Positions 1 to 8,752 are shown, counted from the first letter of the stretch. The stretch is DNA of 64,000 bases from WJJR01 sp964440935 (GCA_964440935.1 CAYTTY010000007.1:1-64000); one strand, 5' to 3'. The notes: generated from the sequence alone by a model not told the origin. A program made the numbers and translations.

Positions 1-58
1 CTGCTCCCCGGAGGACTTACACCTCCAAGTCAGTGCCCATGCCGGGCGCACAAGCCTG

Positions 59-87
59 ACGGGCCGGTCGAATGACCGGCCCGTTTT
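59..87 (+). terminator. Rho-independent terminator of an upstream gene
   Basis: An 11-bp perfect stem (59-69 with 74-84) closes a GAAT loop and runs into TTT on the plus strand. It would end a transcript entering from before the window. The 58 bases before it contain a small inverted repeat (GGAGG/CCTCC) and no recognisable reading frame. They could be the tail of a structured RNA or of a gene, but too little is present to say which. Confidence 0.75.
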
Positions 88-349
88 GGTATGCACTACC
101 TTCCTGTCATGCGTTTTGATCTACCCTTCGAGAATGTGCACTGATTTGCTGCCTCTGGGTATCACCGGACCCAAAACCGCAGCTCCAAATCCGAGAATGT
201 CGTCTCTAACACCTTGATTCTCAGCCTCTGCGGGATATCGGCTCGCGAAGCGCATCGACGGCACCCCGTTTGCGTGTGGGCCATCGGGCAGTGGTACCGT
301 TACTGGTCTGCTTGATCTGAAGTCACAATCACAGATTCACATTATGCAC
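88..349. other. Intergenic, no feature recognised
   Basis: No convincing reading frame, RNA gene or repeat was seen between the terminator and the prepilin-like gene. It presumably holds that gene's promoter, but no clear -35/-10 pair stands out. Confidence 0.5.
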
Positions 350-362
350 AGGGGTGGACTCT

Positions 363-791
363 ATGCGTACAACCAACCGTCACCAGTCACATCGGGGCTT
401 CACTCTCATCGAGCTGTTTGTGGTCGTCATCATCGCCGGCATACTGGCCGCACTGGTTATTCCCCGGTTTATGGCCAGCACCACCAAATCCAAAACCGCT
501 GAAGCGATGCAAATTCTCAAACAGATCCACGTTCAGCAGCGCGCCTACCGGCAAGAGTACGATACCTACTGGGGCAATGGCATGGTCGGCGACGGCGCCA
601 ATCCCGAGAGCTTCGCACGTCTGGACGTCTATATCATGGAAGATGCGCGTTACACGTATTCGATAATCGCTGAGAAGACCTCGTTTACGTGCACGGCGAC
701 TTCGAATCTCGATGATGATGATGTCATTGATACGTGGACGATTGACGATGGCGGCGAGTTGATTCAGACGGTCAATGACATGGTTGAATAG
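363..791 (+). CDS. Prepilin-like protein (type IV pilin / pseudopilin N-terminus)
   Basis: This 142-residue protein starts with a short basic leader followed by GFTLIELFVVVIIAGILAAL, the class III signal peptide of type IV pilins and type II secretion pseudopilins. Prepilin peptidase (PilD family) cuts after the Gly and methylates the new Phe; the mature +5 Glu is present. The rest is a short globular region with an Asp-rich patch near residue 120. I chose the ATG at 363 because AGGGGTGG lies 5 bases upstream; a GTG at 354 is also in frame. No other pilus or secretion genes are adjacent, so it may be an orphan minor pilin or a pseudopilin for a machine encoded elsewhere. Confidence 0.85.
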   Translation: MRTTNRHQSHRGFTLIELFVVVIIAGILAALVIPRFMASTTKSKTAEAMQILKQIHVQQRAYRQEYDTYWGNGMVGDGANPESFARLDVYIMEDARYTYSIIAEKTSFTCTATSNLDDDDVIDTWTIDDGGELIQTVNDMVE

Positions 792-818
792 GCGTGAGAT
801 CGTAGGGAATCTGACAAA

Positions 819-838
819 ACCTGACGTGATTGTCAGGT
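819..838. repeat. Short inverted repeat
   Basis: ACCTGAC (819-825) and GTCAGGT (832-838) form a 7-bp stem with a 6-base loop, between the pilin-like gene and the PLP enzyme gene. No T-run follows, so it is a weak terminator at best. It could also be an operator or leader hairpin for the downstream gene. Confidence 0.35.
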
Positions 839-928
839 GAGTGGTTGGTCGGGCGAACCGCCCGCCGTATCATGACATGGTGACAGTTGTATCTGACGAC
901 GCCAGTGTCTGAGGGAGGTTAGCCAGCC

Positions 929-2161
929 ATGTCAGACCATCACTCACGCCGTTTCAATACCGATGCCGTTCATGCGGGGTACCACGCGACGCAAGGCCCG
1001 GTCAATCCACCCATCGAAGAATCGTCGACGTATGTCTTTTCCAGCACCGATGATGGCGCGGCACGTTTCGCCAGCCGTGACAAAGACGGCATCTATGCGC
1101 GCATCGGCAGTCCGACGATAGCGGCGCTGGAGAAGAAGCTGGCGTCTCTTGAAGGCGGCTACGGCGGCATCGCCACGGCATCGGGCATGGCGGCGGTGTC
1201 GGCGATTTATTTCCACTATCTCGACTGCGAAAGCCATTGCGTCGCGACAGCGTCAATGTATGGACCGTCGCGCACCATTCTCGAAAGTCCTCTCTTTTAC
1301 AAGAAATGGGGCGTCCAATCGACGTTGCTCGATACGTCGGTTGCCGAGGACGTGCGCCGTGTCATCCGGCCCAACACCAAGCTGATCTACATCGAAACAC
1401 CGGCGAACCCCACACTGGCCATTACCGATATCGCCGAGGTGTCCAAAATCGCTCACGAATTCGGTATCCCCTTGGTTGTCGATAACACGTTTTGCTCTCC
1501 CTATCTGCAAACACCGCTGGCGTGGGGTGCGGATGTAGTCCTGCATTCGATGACCAAATCGATCGGCGGTCATGCCAACGCGGTCGGTGGGATGATTGTC
1601 ACCAAGACGAAAGATGACTACTATTCCATTCGCAATATCGTGACCAACACCGGTGGCGTTCTCTCCCCGCACAACGCCTCTTTGTTTTTCAATGGTGTCA
1701 AAACGCTCGGGCTGCGCATGGAACGTATGCAGCAAAATGCCATCGCTGCGGTCGAGCATCTGAGAAAGCACGGCAAGGTCGAGTGGGTCATCTATCCGGG
1801 GCATGACGACCACCCGATGCACCATATGGTCGGCGAAGACAAACAGATGTCCGGGCCCGGCGCGATGATCTCATTTGGTGTTAAGGGCGGACTCAACGGC
1901 GCCAAGACCCTGCTGGACAACATCCGTCTCAGCACCTTGGCGGTGTCACTTGGTGGTGTCGAATCATTGATGGAGTCTCCGGCCCTGATGACGCACGCCG
2001 GTGTGCCGCGGGCCAAACGTGAAGCCGCGGGAATCTACGACGAGTTGGTTCGCTGGTCGGTCGGGGTGGAGAACATCGACGATCTCCTCACCGATCTCGA
2101 TCAGGCACTCGAAAAAGTCGAAGTCAACGAAAGCGAACTGGTTCACGACTGGGCGTTCTGA
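929..2161 (+). CDS. Cys/Met metabolism PLP-dependent enzyme (cystathionine/methionine gamma-lyase type)
   Basis: This 410-residue protein belongs to the trans-sulfuration family of fold type I PLP enzymes, which break or form C-S bonds in cystathionine, homocysteine or methionine. Visible motifs are YARIGSPT (57-64, phosphate-binding Tyr/Arg), SGM (85-87), the ring-stacking Tyr111, VDNTF (184-188, Asp185 to the pyridine nitrogen) and HSMTKSIGGH with the Schiff-base Lys210. Methionine gamma-lyases have a Cys two residues after the stacking Tyr; here it is Pro, so this is not a classical methionine gamma-lyase. Cystathionine gamma-lyase, gamma-synthase or O-acetylhomoserine sulfhydrylase activity is possible. 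The start has GAGGGAGG upstream. It appears to be a single-gene unit. Confidence 0.93.
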   Translation: MSDHHSRRFNTDAVHAGYHATQGPVNPPIEESSTYVFSSTDDGAARFASRDKDGIYARIGSPTIAALEKKLASLEGGYGGIATASGMAAVSAIYFHYLDCESHCVATASMYGPSRTILESPLFYKKWGVQSTLLDTSVAEDVRRVIRPNTKLIYIETPANPTLAITDIAEVSKIAHEFGIPLVVDNTFCSPYLQTPLAWGADVVLHSMTKSIGGHANAVGGMIVTKTKDDYYSIRNIVTNTGGVLSPHNASLFFNGVKTLGLRMERMQQNAIAAVEHLRKHGKVEWVIYPGHDDHPMHHMVGEDKQMSGPGAMISFGVKGGLNGAKTLLDNIRLSTLAVSLGGVESLMESPALMTHAGVPRAKREAAGIYDELVRWSVGVENIDDLLTDLDQALEKVEVNESELVHDWAF

Positions 2162-2177
2162 GGCCTGCTCGATCGCA

Positions 2178-2759
2178 TCAGGATCGGCGTGTACCCCGCC
2201 GCAGGGGCTTGATTAACCGCCCGTGGGCTGAATCATCAATTAACTTTGCCAGCCGTTTCAAACGTGTCTCCTCGCGTTTGGCATCCATCACCCAGTGGGC
2301 GGCAAGACGTCGGTACCCCGGCGGTTGAGCCTGGAAAAAGCGCCACGCTATCTTATCAGCTCTAAGCTCTCTTTCGTACTCCGGACTGAGCGGTTGACGA
2401 TCGGCGCTTGAGTAGACTCTGCACCTTCCCGTCATCCGCGCCTCATACGCCTTAAGCCCGGCCGGCATCATGCGACCCTCTTCGATCAGCCGCTTGACGG
2501 TTGCACTATTGGTCTCGCTCCAATTGCTGGACGGCTTGCGCGGCGTGAAGCGATTGGCGTACCTGAGCTCATCGACCGATTTGCGAATGCCATCGATCCA
2601 GCCATAGCACATCGCTTCCTCCACCGACTCCGGGTAGGTCATCCCTTTCCTGCCACTGGATTTCTTGTAATATCCCACCCAGAGCTCGTCAACCTTGTCG
2701 TGGTTCTTCGCCAGCCACTTGTTGAAGTCGGCGGCGGTCTTGAAGAAGCGCGGTTTCAT
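2178..2759 (-). CDS. YdeI/OmpD-associated family protein
   Basis: This 193-residue protein matches the YdeI/OmpD-associated family, called bacteriocin-protection proteins in some annotations. The N-terminal half has the typical pattern: a KW(L)-(K/x)NH segment, ELWVGYYKKSSG near residues 25-36, PESVEEAMCYGWIDG (43-57) and RFTPRKP.SNWS near 70-81. The C-terminal half is rich in Arg/Lys and helical. The biochemical function of the family is not established. It converges on the PLP enzyme gene with only 16 bases between stops. No signal peptide is present, so it is probably cytoplasmic. Confidence 0.85.
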   Translation of the reverse strand: MKPRFFKTAADFNKWLAKNHDKVDELWVGYYKKSSGRKGMTYPESVEEAMCYGWIDGIRKSVDELRYANRFTPRKPSSNWSETNSATVKRLIEEGRMMPAGLKAYEARMTGRCRVYSSADRQPLSPEYERELRADKIAWRFFQAQPPGYRRLAAHWVMDAKREETRLKRLAKLIDDSAHGRLIKPLRRGTRRS

Positions 2760-3102
2760 CGATTGGCAATCTGCGACGGTTTAGCGACGAAAGCAATCAT
2801 CTTCCAGGCACCCGGTCGCGCTCATGCAGCCGTCAGGGTAATTCCCTCATGACGAAGTAACACCCAGCATTTTCCCTGCATCTTTTCGTTCACTTTTTGA
2901 CTACAACTAGTAGAGACAAATGCAGGGGTAAACCGGATGCCGAAAGAACGTGAGCAACCGGTCACCCCGACGATGACGAAGGGCATCGCACTGCAGGGCG
3001 TGCCTCTGATACACAGCGGACCAGGCGGTTTCGTCGAACAGAGGTGCAGTAAACGAAATGCTCGCAGTGTTCGATGGCCGGACCGGAGAAAGGAAGGATG
3101 TC
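2760..3102. other. Intergenic region upstream of coiled-coil lipoprotein
   Basis: These 343 bases between two divergent genes contain no recognisable gene. TTGACT near 2897 is a possible -35 element but lacks a good -10 partner. The region must carry the promoters for both flanking genes. Confidence 0.4.
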
Positions 3103-3717
3103 ATGCGAACGATTTTGATTACCGTATTCGCGCTCGCGGCGTTCCTCGCATTGGGATGCGGCGACACCGAGAATCTGGAAACGCAACTGAGCGCAACCGA
3201 GAATCGTGCGGCTGAACTCGACCGCCTGTTGACCGAGACGCAGAATGACCTCACCGAGGTCAACGAGCGTGCCCAGGAATTCAAGCAGTCGCTGGCCAAA
3301 GTTCATGATGAACGGGAAGCCCTCAAAACGTCACTGGATAATGCCAATGCCCAGGTGACCGACCTGAAGATCGACCTGCGCGAAGCCAAGGATATGCGCG
3401 AGCACATGGTCGACAGTCTGAGAGCGGTGGTGGTGTCGGTCGAGTCGGACCGTCGCACCTGTTACACCGAACTCGCCAGCGCCGAATCGCGCATCAAAGC
3501 GTCGGAGCGAAGGATCAATGACTTGACGAACACCCGCGACAGCTTGTTCGCGTTCATCGATGAAGTCGAGCCATGGTTCGCTTATTATAAGAACGAGGCG
3601 CAGCGCAACTGGTTGAAGAAGTTGTTCGGCGCCGGAGATATGGCGAAGCCTGAGGTACCGGAACCCAGCTTCGACATTGAGTCCCCGCCGGCGGATCTGG
3701 AAGCGGTGCGTCCGTAG
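3103..3717 (+). CDS. Coiled-coil lipoprotein
   Basis: This 204-residue protein begins with a lipoprotein signal (MRTILITVFALAAFLALGC, acylated Cys19). Residues 25-150 are a continuous heptad-rich coiled coil full of Glu/Lys/Leu/Ala. A short hydrophobic/aromatic patch (WFAYY) and a Pro-rich tail follow. The start was chosen at the ATG preceded by AGGAAGGA with 4-base spacing; an upstream in-frame ATG at 3058 would hide the signal peptide. The protein is probably anchored in the inner or outer membrane and extends into the periplasm. Murein lipoprotein-like spacing or tethering is possible, but no family-specific motif was recognised. Confidence 0.8.
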   Translation: MRTILITVFALAAFLALGCGDTENLETQLSATENRAAELDRLLTETQNDLTEVNERAQEFKQSLAKVHDEREALKTSLDNANAQVTDLKIDLREAKDMREHMVDSLRAVVVSVESDRRTCYTELASAESRIKASERRINDLTNTRDSLFAFIDEVEPWFAYYKNEAQRNWLKKLFGAGDMAKPEVPEPSFDIESPPADLEAVRP

Positions 3718-3809
3718 GTAGCGTGTGCGTCGGACTTGCAAGACAAGACGAGTACCAATGTGCCACTGGCCTTGGGGCGTGTCGAAAAACCCAGAGGTGC
3801 ATCGCACCG

Positions 3810-3831
3810 GTGCGGCCAAGAGCCGCACTAC
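3810..3831. repeat. Dispersed hairpin element with TAC tail
   Basis: GTGCGGC (3810-3816) pairs with GCCGCAC (3822-3828) across a 5-base loop and is followed by TAC. The same architecture, a perfect GC-rich hairpin followed by TAC, recurs elsewhere in the window, including inside the 23S intron. Confidence 0.5.
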
Positions 3832-3911
3832 GCGATGTCGGTGTGTTTTTTTTCAATAGGCCCCTTGATCAGCGGCACACTTCATTGTGCACAGGTGCCA
3901 CTCACGCCTCC

Positions 3912-4244
3912 TTAGTGATGCGCCTTCATGATTTCGTCTACTTGGTGCCAATCAAAACGACTGAGCCGGATGACGGTGGCGTCGGCACGGAAGGCCGGCG
4001 GGACCACGCCACGCGCCTCGTCGTGATTGTCGGCTTCAAGCATCAACCAGCAGTTGTGAACACCGTCCTCGCAACCCCATTCGGCATTCACCAAAAAATG
4101 TGATCCACTTTCGCGAAAGACGTTGACGGCCCGTGCACACTCGTAAACGTCGTCTGAGCACGGGATGTCGATTAAACACTTCGCACAGTGCTGGCCCACT
4201 AAGATGAGAGGAGTTGTCCTGCTTGCCCAATGGGTATTGCGCAT
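3912..4244 (-). CDS. Small conserved hypothetical protein (DUF3303-like)
   Basis: This protein of about 110 residues is unlike its neighbours and lacks a signal peptide. The C-terminal half (WLMLEADNHDEARGVVPP, then a hydrophobic strand and a short helix ending near the C-terminus) resembles small ferredoxin-fold proteins of the DUF3303/dimeric alpha-beta barrel type. Four Cys lie in the N-terminal 60 residues and could bind a metal, which is inference. The start is uncertain because no good Shine-Dalgarno precedes the ATG at 4244; a GTG 15 codons downstream is an alternative. The opposite-strand frame over the same stretch was judged a shadow. Confidence 0.6.
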   Translation of the reverse strand: MRNTHWASRTTPLILVGQHCAKCLIDIPCSDDVYECARAVNVFRESGSHFLVNAEWGCEDGVHNCWLMLEADNHDEARGVVPPAFRADATVIRLSRFDWHQVDEIMKAHH

Positions 4245-4343
4245 TGATCGATCAAGAAGGATGACCCCCGGTTGTGCACGGATCAGGAATCAACTGGTTG
4301 TCCTGCGACGCTGCTGATTGTAGCTTGGGGCTCACTGACGGAC

Positions 4344-4925
4344 ATGGCTATGACACACCCCTCACAAACACGACGGTCGTCACGGGTCAAACTGACGCCC
4401 GTGACCGATGACCATTTGCGGGTTTTCCACCGCTGGTTTCACGACAACGCTCCCGAGCGCCAGACCTGCCGGCCGATCTCCCGTAAGACCCCTGATGAAT
4501 TGGTGGAAGCCTATCGCAACTTGCCGCCATCGGAGACAGCCGGGGATTTCTCGGTTGTTCGATTACAGGATGAGCAGTTGGTTGGCCGTGTGCGGTACTT
4601 CGATCTGAACTGGCGCAACCGCTCAGCCGAGGTCGGATATGTCATCGGTCCGACTTTTCAGGGAGAGGGATACGCCACCGAAGCGCTGGAACTGCTCTTG
4701 GTCTTATTGTTCGACGGTCACTCGTTAAACAAAGTCTACGCGCAAACCGCTGAATTCAACGACGCATCCATTGCCCTGCTGAAGCATTGGGGCTTTCAGC
4801 AGGATGGACGACTCCGCCAGCATCACGAACTGAATGGTACATTCTATGATGACTTGATCTTCAGTTTGTTGGCAGAGGAATACAAACAGAGTGCCACACA
4901 CCAACGGGGTGGCAGCGATTTCTGA
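4344..4925 (+). CDS. GNAT-family N-acetyltransferase (RimJ/RimL type)
   Basis: This protein of about 193 residues has the GNAT fold in RimJ/RimL order: an N-terminal strand/helix, a central strand GRVRYFDLNW, then EVGYVIGPTFQGEGYATEAL carrying the acetyl-CoA pyrophosphate loop (QGEGYA). The late NxxSIALLKHWGF motif follows (N..S..LL..GF). Such enzymes transfer acetyl to the N-terminus of ribosomal proteins or to small amines; the substrate here is unknown. The ATG at 4344 was preferred to an in-frame GTG at 4272 because it fits the domain boundary. A second ATG lies at 4350. Confidence 0.88.
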   Translation: MAMTHPSQTRRSSRVKLTPVTDDHLRVFHRWFHDNAPERQTCRPISRKTPDELVEAYRNLPPSETAGDFSVVRLQDEQLVGRVRYFDLNWRNRSAEVGYVIGPTFQGEGYATEALELLLVLLFDGHSLNKVYAQTAEFNDASIALLKHWGFQQDGRLRQHHELNGTFYDDLIFSLLAEEYKQSATHQRGGSDF

Positions 4926-4978
4926 TCACTGTCCGCCGCAGGCGGATTACGAACCGTGACATTCGAGATGAGGATACA

Positions 4979-5803
4979 ATGGATTCCACTTCTGCCCAGA
5001 GTTTCATGACACTCCTCGGCGCTCACCGCTCGATTCGGCGCTATAAACCCGATCCGATCGATTTGAACCTGATCGATGAAATCCTCGACACCTCAATCAA
5101 GGGATCGTCAACGTCGGGAAACCTCACCGGGTTCTCGATGATCCTGACGCGCGACAAGCAACGCAAGGCCAGACTATATGAGATGCACGGGCGGCAGGAC
5201 ATGGTCCTCCAGGCACCACTGGTGATTACGTTCTGCGCCGATGTTAATCGCACCCGGCGCTGGCTGACGCTGCGTGGTGCGCGCGACAACTTCAACAACT
5301 TCGAGGGATTCATTGTAGCGGCATTCGATGCGATCATCCTGTCGCAATCGGTGGCGCTGGCGTTCGAAGCGCACGGTTACGGCATTTGCTACATGGGTAC
5401 AACCCTCGATGCCTGCATGGAGATCGCAGCGTTTCTTGAGCTTCCGGAAACTGTTTTCCCGGTGACGAGCCTGGTTGTCGGAATACCCGATGAAGAGCCG
5501 GTCAAACGCGACCGTCTCCCCTTGCGCGCGTATGTGCACGATGAGACGTACCAGTCCGTCACCGATGAGGAGCTGCTCGACTTTTACAAAGACCGCGATG
5601 TTCAGGGGTGGGAGCGCTACCGTTCGATGGGCGGCGAGATCATTGCCGAAATGGAACGGCTGGGTATTGCGAACCTGGCCCAGTACTACACCAGCGAACT
5701 GAAGTACTCGCCCGAACAGACGCTGGAATCGTCGCGGGACTTGTGGCGGTTGTTGGTTGAGAAACGGTTTGCGGCGGGCGCAGGCGAAGCGCAATCATCA
5801 TGA
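4979..5803 (+). CDS. Nitroreductase-family flavoprotein
   Basis: This 274-residue protein fits the NfsA/Frp branch of the FMN-dependent nitroreductases, which use NAD(P)H to reduce nitro or quinone compounds. The N-terminal HRSIRRYKPDPI is the classic FMN-phosphate-binding RSxRxF-like segment. The core includes an APLVITFCAD strand, a helix with Gln (ILSQSVALAFEAHGYG) and the YMGTT loop. The C-terminal extension of about 70 residues (after PLRAYVHDE) is typical of the NfsA-like branch. GAGGAT lies just upstream of the ATG. It heads a run of three same-strand genes with short gaps (nitroreductase, DinB, GNAT). Confidence 0.9.
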   Translation: MDSTSAQSFMTLLGAHRSIRRYKPDPIDLNLIDEILDTSIKGSSTSGNLTGFSMILTRDKQRKARLYEMHGRQDMVLQAPLVITFCADVNRTRRWLTLRGARDNFNNFEGFIVAAFDAIILSQSVALAFEAHGYGICYMGTTLDACMEIAAFLELPETVFPVTSLVVGIPDEEPVKRDRLPLRAYVHDETYQSVTDEELLDFYKDRDVQGWERYRSMGGEIIAEMERLGIANLAQYYTSELKYSPEQTLESSRDLWRLLVEKRFAAGAGEAQSS

Positions 5804-5830
5804 TTTAGTTGCTGATCCGAAAGGAAGGAC

Positions 5831-6304
5831 ATGTTCGATTCCCAATTACGAGAACACATCGCCACTGTTCTTGAAGGACGCGGTGCGCACATCGACTTTG
5901 ATCATGCCGTTGCTGACCTGTCGGCCAATGCGCAAGGAGCCATTCCGGACGGTGCGGCGCATTCACCATGGGAGGTCCTCGAACACATGCGCGTCGCCCA
6001 GTGGGACATCCTGGAATTCAGCCGTAACCCTGATCACGTCTCACCCGAGTGGCCCGACGGATACTGGCCGGACAATCCGGAGCCGCCCACGCACTCAGCG
6101 TGGAACAAATCGGTGCAGAGCTTCAAGTCGGATATTAAGGCGATGATCGATCTGATCAATGATCCTGCGTCCGAACTGTTCACTCCATTCCCGCATGGTG
6201 ATGGACAAACGCTGCTGCGCGAGGCGTTGGTTCTCGCCGATCACAACGCGTATCACTTGGGCCAGCTGGTTGTCGTACGACGATTGCTCGGGGTCTGGGA
6301 ATGA
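5831..6304 (+). CDS. DinB-family protein
   Basis: This 157-residue four-helix-bundle protein belongs to the DinB/YfiT superfamily of metal-dependent enzymes, many of which are thiol-dependent transferases. The presumed metal triad is His52 (in EVLEHM), His138 and His142 (in ADHNAYHLGQ), spaced as in the family. A strong Shine-Dalgarno (AAAGGAAGGA) precedes the ATG. The stop overlaps the start of the downstream GNAT gene by 4 bases, so the two are translationally coupled. The substrate is unknown; detoxification would fit the nitroreductase neighbour, but that is inference. Confidence 0.88.
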   Translation: MFDSQLREHIATVLEGRGAHIDFDHAVADLSANAQGAIPDGAAHSPWEVLEHMRVAQWDILEFSRNPDHVSPEWPDGYWPDNPEPPTHSAWNKSVQSFKSDIKAMIDLINDPASELFTPFPHGDGQTLLREALVLADHNAYHLGQLVVVRRLLGVWE

Positions 6305-6837
6305 CGTTCGATCTTCAACCGACACTTACCAGTGAACTCATCGGAGTGCGACCGTTGGTACCAGCCGATTGGGATGAGCTGTACGCCGTCGCGTCGGATC
6401 CACTCATTTGGGAGCAACACCCGGCGCATGATCGCTACAAAGAAGACGTGTTCCGGGAGTTCTTTCGTGAAGCGTTGGAGAGTGTCGGAGCGCTGGTCGT
6501 GATTGATCGGCACATCGGGGAGATCATTGGCTCATCTCGGTATTGGGACTACAACGCGGACATATCCAAAATTGAAATCGGCTGGACATTCCTTGCACGA
6601 ACGCACTGGGGCAGCACGTACAATCGAGAATTAAAGACACTGATGCTGGACCATGCCTTCCGGTTTGTCAAACGTGTCGTGTTTCTGGTCGGTAAAGACA
6701 ACGCCCGTTCGCGACGTGCCGTCGAAAAGATCGGCGGTGTATTGGATGGCGAGGTCGAGAAGTCCGATCGGACACGCACGATTGTGAACGTGAAGTATGT
6801 GATCGAGCGGGTATCGTATCTGAAGGCCGCGTTGTGA
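6301..6837 (+). CDS. GNAT-family N-acetyltransferase
   Basis: This 178-residue acetyltransferase has a RimJ/RimL-like arrangement: N-terminal LIGVRPLVPADWDELY, a central GSSRYWDYN strand, then IEIGWTFLARTHWGSTYNRELK, where the acetyl-CoA loop would be. HWGSTYN replaces the usual xGxGxA, which is known for this subfamily. It ends with VGKDNARSRRAVEKIGGVLDG, the late N..S.RA.EK.G motif. The ATG overlaps the DinB stop. A hairpin terminator follows about 60 bases downstream. Confidence 0.88.
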   Translation: MTFDLQPTLTSELIGVRPLVPADWDELYAVASDPLIWEQHPAHDRYKEDVFREFFREALESVGALVVIDRHIGEIIGSSRYWDYNADISKIEIGWTFLARTHWGSTYNRELKTLMLDHAFRFVKRVVFLVGKDNARSRRAVEKIGGVLDGEVEKSDRTRTIVNVKYVIERVSYLKAAL

Positions 6838-6897
6838 CTCTGCAACGCCAATTCATTTACCCCTGCCCACACTCCGCAATCATCGGGCACACCAACA

Positions 6898-6927
6898 GAA
6901 TGCCCCGAAGAGTACTCCGGGGCATTC
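6898..6927. terminator. Hairpin terminator between convergent genes
   Basis: GAATGCCCCG (6898-6907) and CGGGGCATTC (6918-6927) form a 10-bp perfect stem with a 10-base loop, between the plus-strand GNAT and minus-strand cupin genes. The plus-strand flank is moderately T-rich. It probably serves as a two-way terminator. Confidence 0.65.
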
Positions 6928-6947
6928 ATTCGTTTCATTGTCATTGA

Positions 6948-7340
6948 TTATGATGCACTCGCGACCATCTCTTTGACATGGTCGACGACGGCGCAATGCT
7001 GGTCTTGGGGACTGAACATCACAAACTCGGCATCCTTGCCGACTCGCACGGTATGACCTGCGGGCCAGTAGAACATATCGCCGCCTGAGAGCGTTTCTTC
7101 CTGGCCGTCTTTGTAAACGACGGTGACTTCCCCGTCGAGCAGATAACCCCAGTGCGGGGACTGGCACAGATCGTCTTCGAGACCCTTGAGGAACGGCGTC
7201 AGATCGGTACCGGAGGCCAGTTTGAAGTGCTCGGCCGCCATCTTGCCATGCGGCGTCGCATCGCCGAAGTCCGGTAATTGACGGGCGGTCGCGTCGGGTG
7301 CGTCGATTTTCGTAGGAAGTTCGGATTTGGTGACTCGCAT
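6948..7340 (-). CDS. Cupin-domain protein
   Basis: This 130-residue single-domain beta-barrel protein has the cupin two-motif pattern. HWGYLLDGEVTVVYKDG corresponds to motif 1, with fewer His than usual, and GGDMFYWPAGHTVRV to motif 2. The reduced His set suggests weak or altered metal binding. The ATG at 7340 was chosen because AGGAG lies 7 bases upstream; an in-frame TTG at 7346 is less likely. It stands alone between two convergent or divergent neighbours. The substrate is unknown. Confidence 0.85.
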   Translation of the reverse strand: MRVTKSELPTKIDAPDATARQLPDFGDATPHGKMAAEHFKLASGTDLTPFLKGLEDDLCQSPHWGYLLDGEVTVVYKDGQEETLSGGDMFYWPAGHTVRVGKDAEFVMFSPQDQHCAVVDHVKEMVASAS

Positions 7341-7610
7341 AATCAACTCCTTTAACTGCTGAACGTTAGCAATGACCCTCGGTTACGACCACCGACAGGA
7401 GGATCACACACACTGATATCGGCAGCCCCCCCTGAGTCTATGGCCCGAGGTCTTTGAACTTACAGGCAAAGCGGGGCGAACGTTGCGCTGTTCACCTCAT
7501 CTTCCCTGTTGCGCTCTCACGATATTGGACTGATTTTATCTTGTCAAGTGAGCCCGCGGAGGTCACCACGAGACTTCGTGGGGGAAAACCCAAAACAGGA
7601 GAGAGTTACT

Positions 7611-7919
7611 ATGCCTGCGGACAATCACCCGGCGGTACTGCTGTTCGTCAAATTCAAATCGAAGCTGGCACCGGAAGAGGTCGAGCGGCGCTACAAGAAG
7701 CGGTTGTTGGAATTCCGTGAAGTGCCGGGATTACTTCAGAAATACTACGTACAGGATTCCGCGACCGGCGAGTGGGGTGGATTGTACGTGTGGGATTCGC
7801 AGAAGTCGCTCGACGCGTACATCGCCAGCGACCTGCGCAAGACGATCGCGGAGACATACGAATTCGCCGCGCCGCCACGCATTGAGACGGTCAAGGTAGT
7901 TGACGTTTTGCGAGAGTGA
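7611..7919 (+). CDS. YdhR/antibiotic-biosynthesis-monooxygenase-like small protein
   Basis: This 102-residue protein has the ferredoxin-like dimeric alpha/beta-barrel pattern. A first strand (VLLFVKFKSKL) is followed by a helix of charged residues. The segment VPGLLQKYYVQDSATGEWGGLYVWDS resembles the YdhR/ABM family, and a helix starting SLDAYIASDLRKT comes next. YdhR-like proteins are proposed mono-oxygenases or heme/aromatic-binding dimers. AGGAGAGAG upstream supports the ATG at 7611. The gene converges on the beta-barrel gene. Confidence 0.8.
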   Translation: MPADNHPAVLLFVKFKSKLAPEEVERRYKKRLLEFREVPGLLQKYYVQDSATGEWGGLYVWDSQKSLDAYIASDLRKTIAETYEFAAPPRIETVKVVDVLRE

Positions 7920-7949
7920 ATCGGCGCTCTAGTTTCGCCTTAATTGAGA

Positions 7950-8564
7950 CTAGTTCAGCGTCGCCGTGAAGCGGATCGCAAAGCTGGCTCCGCTCCAATT
8001 CTCATCAATGCCTTTCTCGGGAACAGAATGAAAACCCACTGCCCCAGCCACACCGAGTCCCCACTTGTCTCCAACCCACCACTCTTTTCCGACGGTCAGG
8101 TCAATGATGGCACCCAGATCGGATTCTCCTTCACCCCCGACTCCGTCAATACTGAGACGACCGAATCCGAGTGATCCGGACAAATAGACATTGGCCGGCA
8201 TGACGTAGTAGGTCACACCCCCACCGAGTGCGCTGAGCGTCACCGTTGCGTCGGCCTCACCCGACATGCCGAACAGAGTGACATCCGGATCCTGAATCGA
8301 CCAGCCGAAGATTGTCCCATGGAGCGCGAGATTGGGCGAGACGATCCCTCCAATTGCAAAATTGATGTCGCCGGCACCGCCGGACAGTTCGCCCTCACCT
8401 CCCGGAAAATCAATTTCTGAGGACGCCGCCCCGCCTCCCGCTGACAGCCGCAGAAAGAATCCATTCTCATGATCACGCGGACCACCCCACGCTGTGGCGC
8501 TGAATGCCAACCCAACGAGCACCCCCAGTACTGCACAACACATTGGACGCTGTCGATTCCACAT
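7950..8564 (-). CDS. Outer-membrane beta-barrel protein
   Basis: This 204-residue protein has a Sec signal peptide (cut after about residue 27, ...FSATAWG). It then has a Gly-rich repeat of alternating hydrophobic strands (GFFLRLSAGGG, NFAIGGIVSPNLALHGTIFGW, TVTLSALGGGVTYYV, VYLSGSLGFGRL, DLTVGKEWWVG, WGLGVAGAVGFHSV) and ends in FAIRFTATLN. This is the signature of an 8-stranded OmpA/OmpX-type barrel. AAAGGAG upstream points to the ATG at 8564 rather than a GTG three codons earlier. The terminal residue is Asn, not the usual aromatic. Function is unknown. Confidence 0.85.
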   Translation of the reverse strand: MWNRQRPMCCAVLGVLVGLAFSATAWGGPRDHENGFFLRLSAGGGAASSEIDFPGGEGELSGGAGDINFAIGGIVSPNLALHGTIFGWSIQDPDVTLFGMSGEADATVTLSALGGGVTYYVMPANVYLSGSLGFGRLSIDGVGGEGESDLGAIIDLTVGKEWWVGDKWGLGVAGAVGFHSVPEKGIDENWSGASFAIRFTATLN

Positions 8565-8752
8565 GGCCTGCACGCTCCTTTCGGTTTCCGGACGATTACA
8601 CCGTCAAGCGATTTGTATCGATAACCAAAGCTCGTGTAGCCAGAGGAAATCGTCAAGGGTTAGATGGTACGCGAGCGGTACATCGATAAGACTAATGACA
8701 GCGTTGCTATCGCGTACAGCGAGGGGCGGATCCGAAATCACGAATATCCTAT

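Noticed and set aside
819..838. Inverted repeat before the PLP enzyme as a SAM riboswitch
   Set aside because: The stem is only 7 bp, and the rest of the leader (about 90 bases) shows none of the conserved SAM-riboswitch cores that I could recognise.
3723..4103. Plus-strand frame of 126 codons
   Set aside because: It overlaps the more protein-like minus-strand gene at 3912-4244 and contains a dispersed hairpin. No ribosome binding site.
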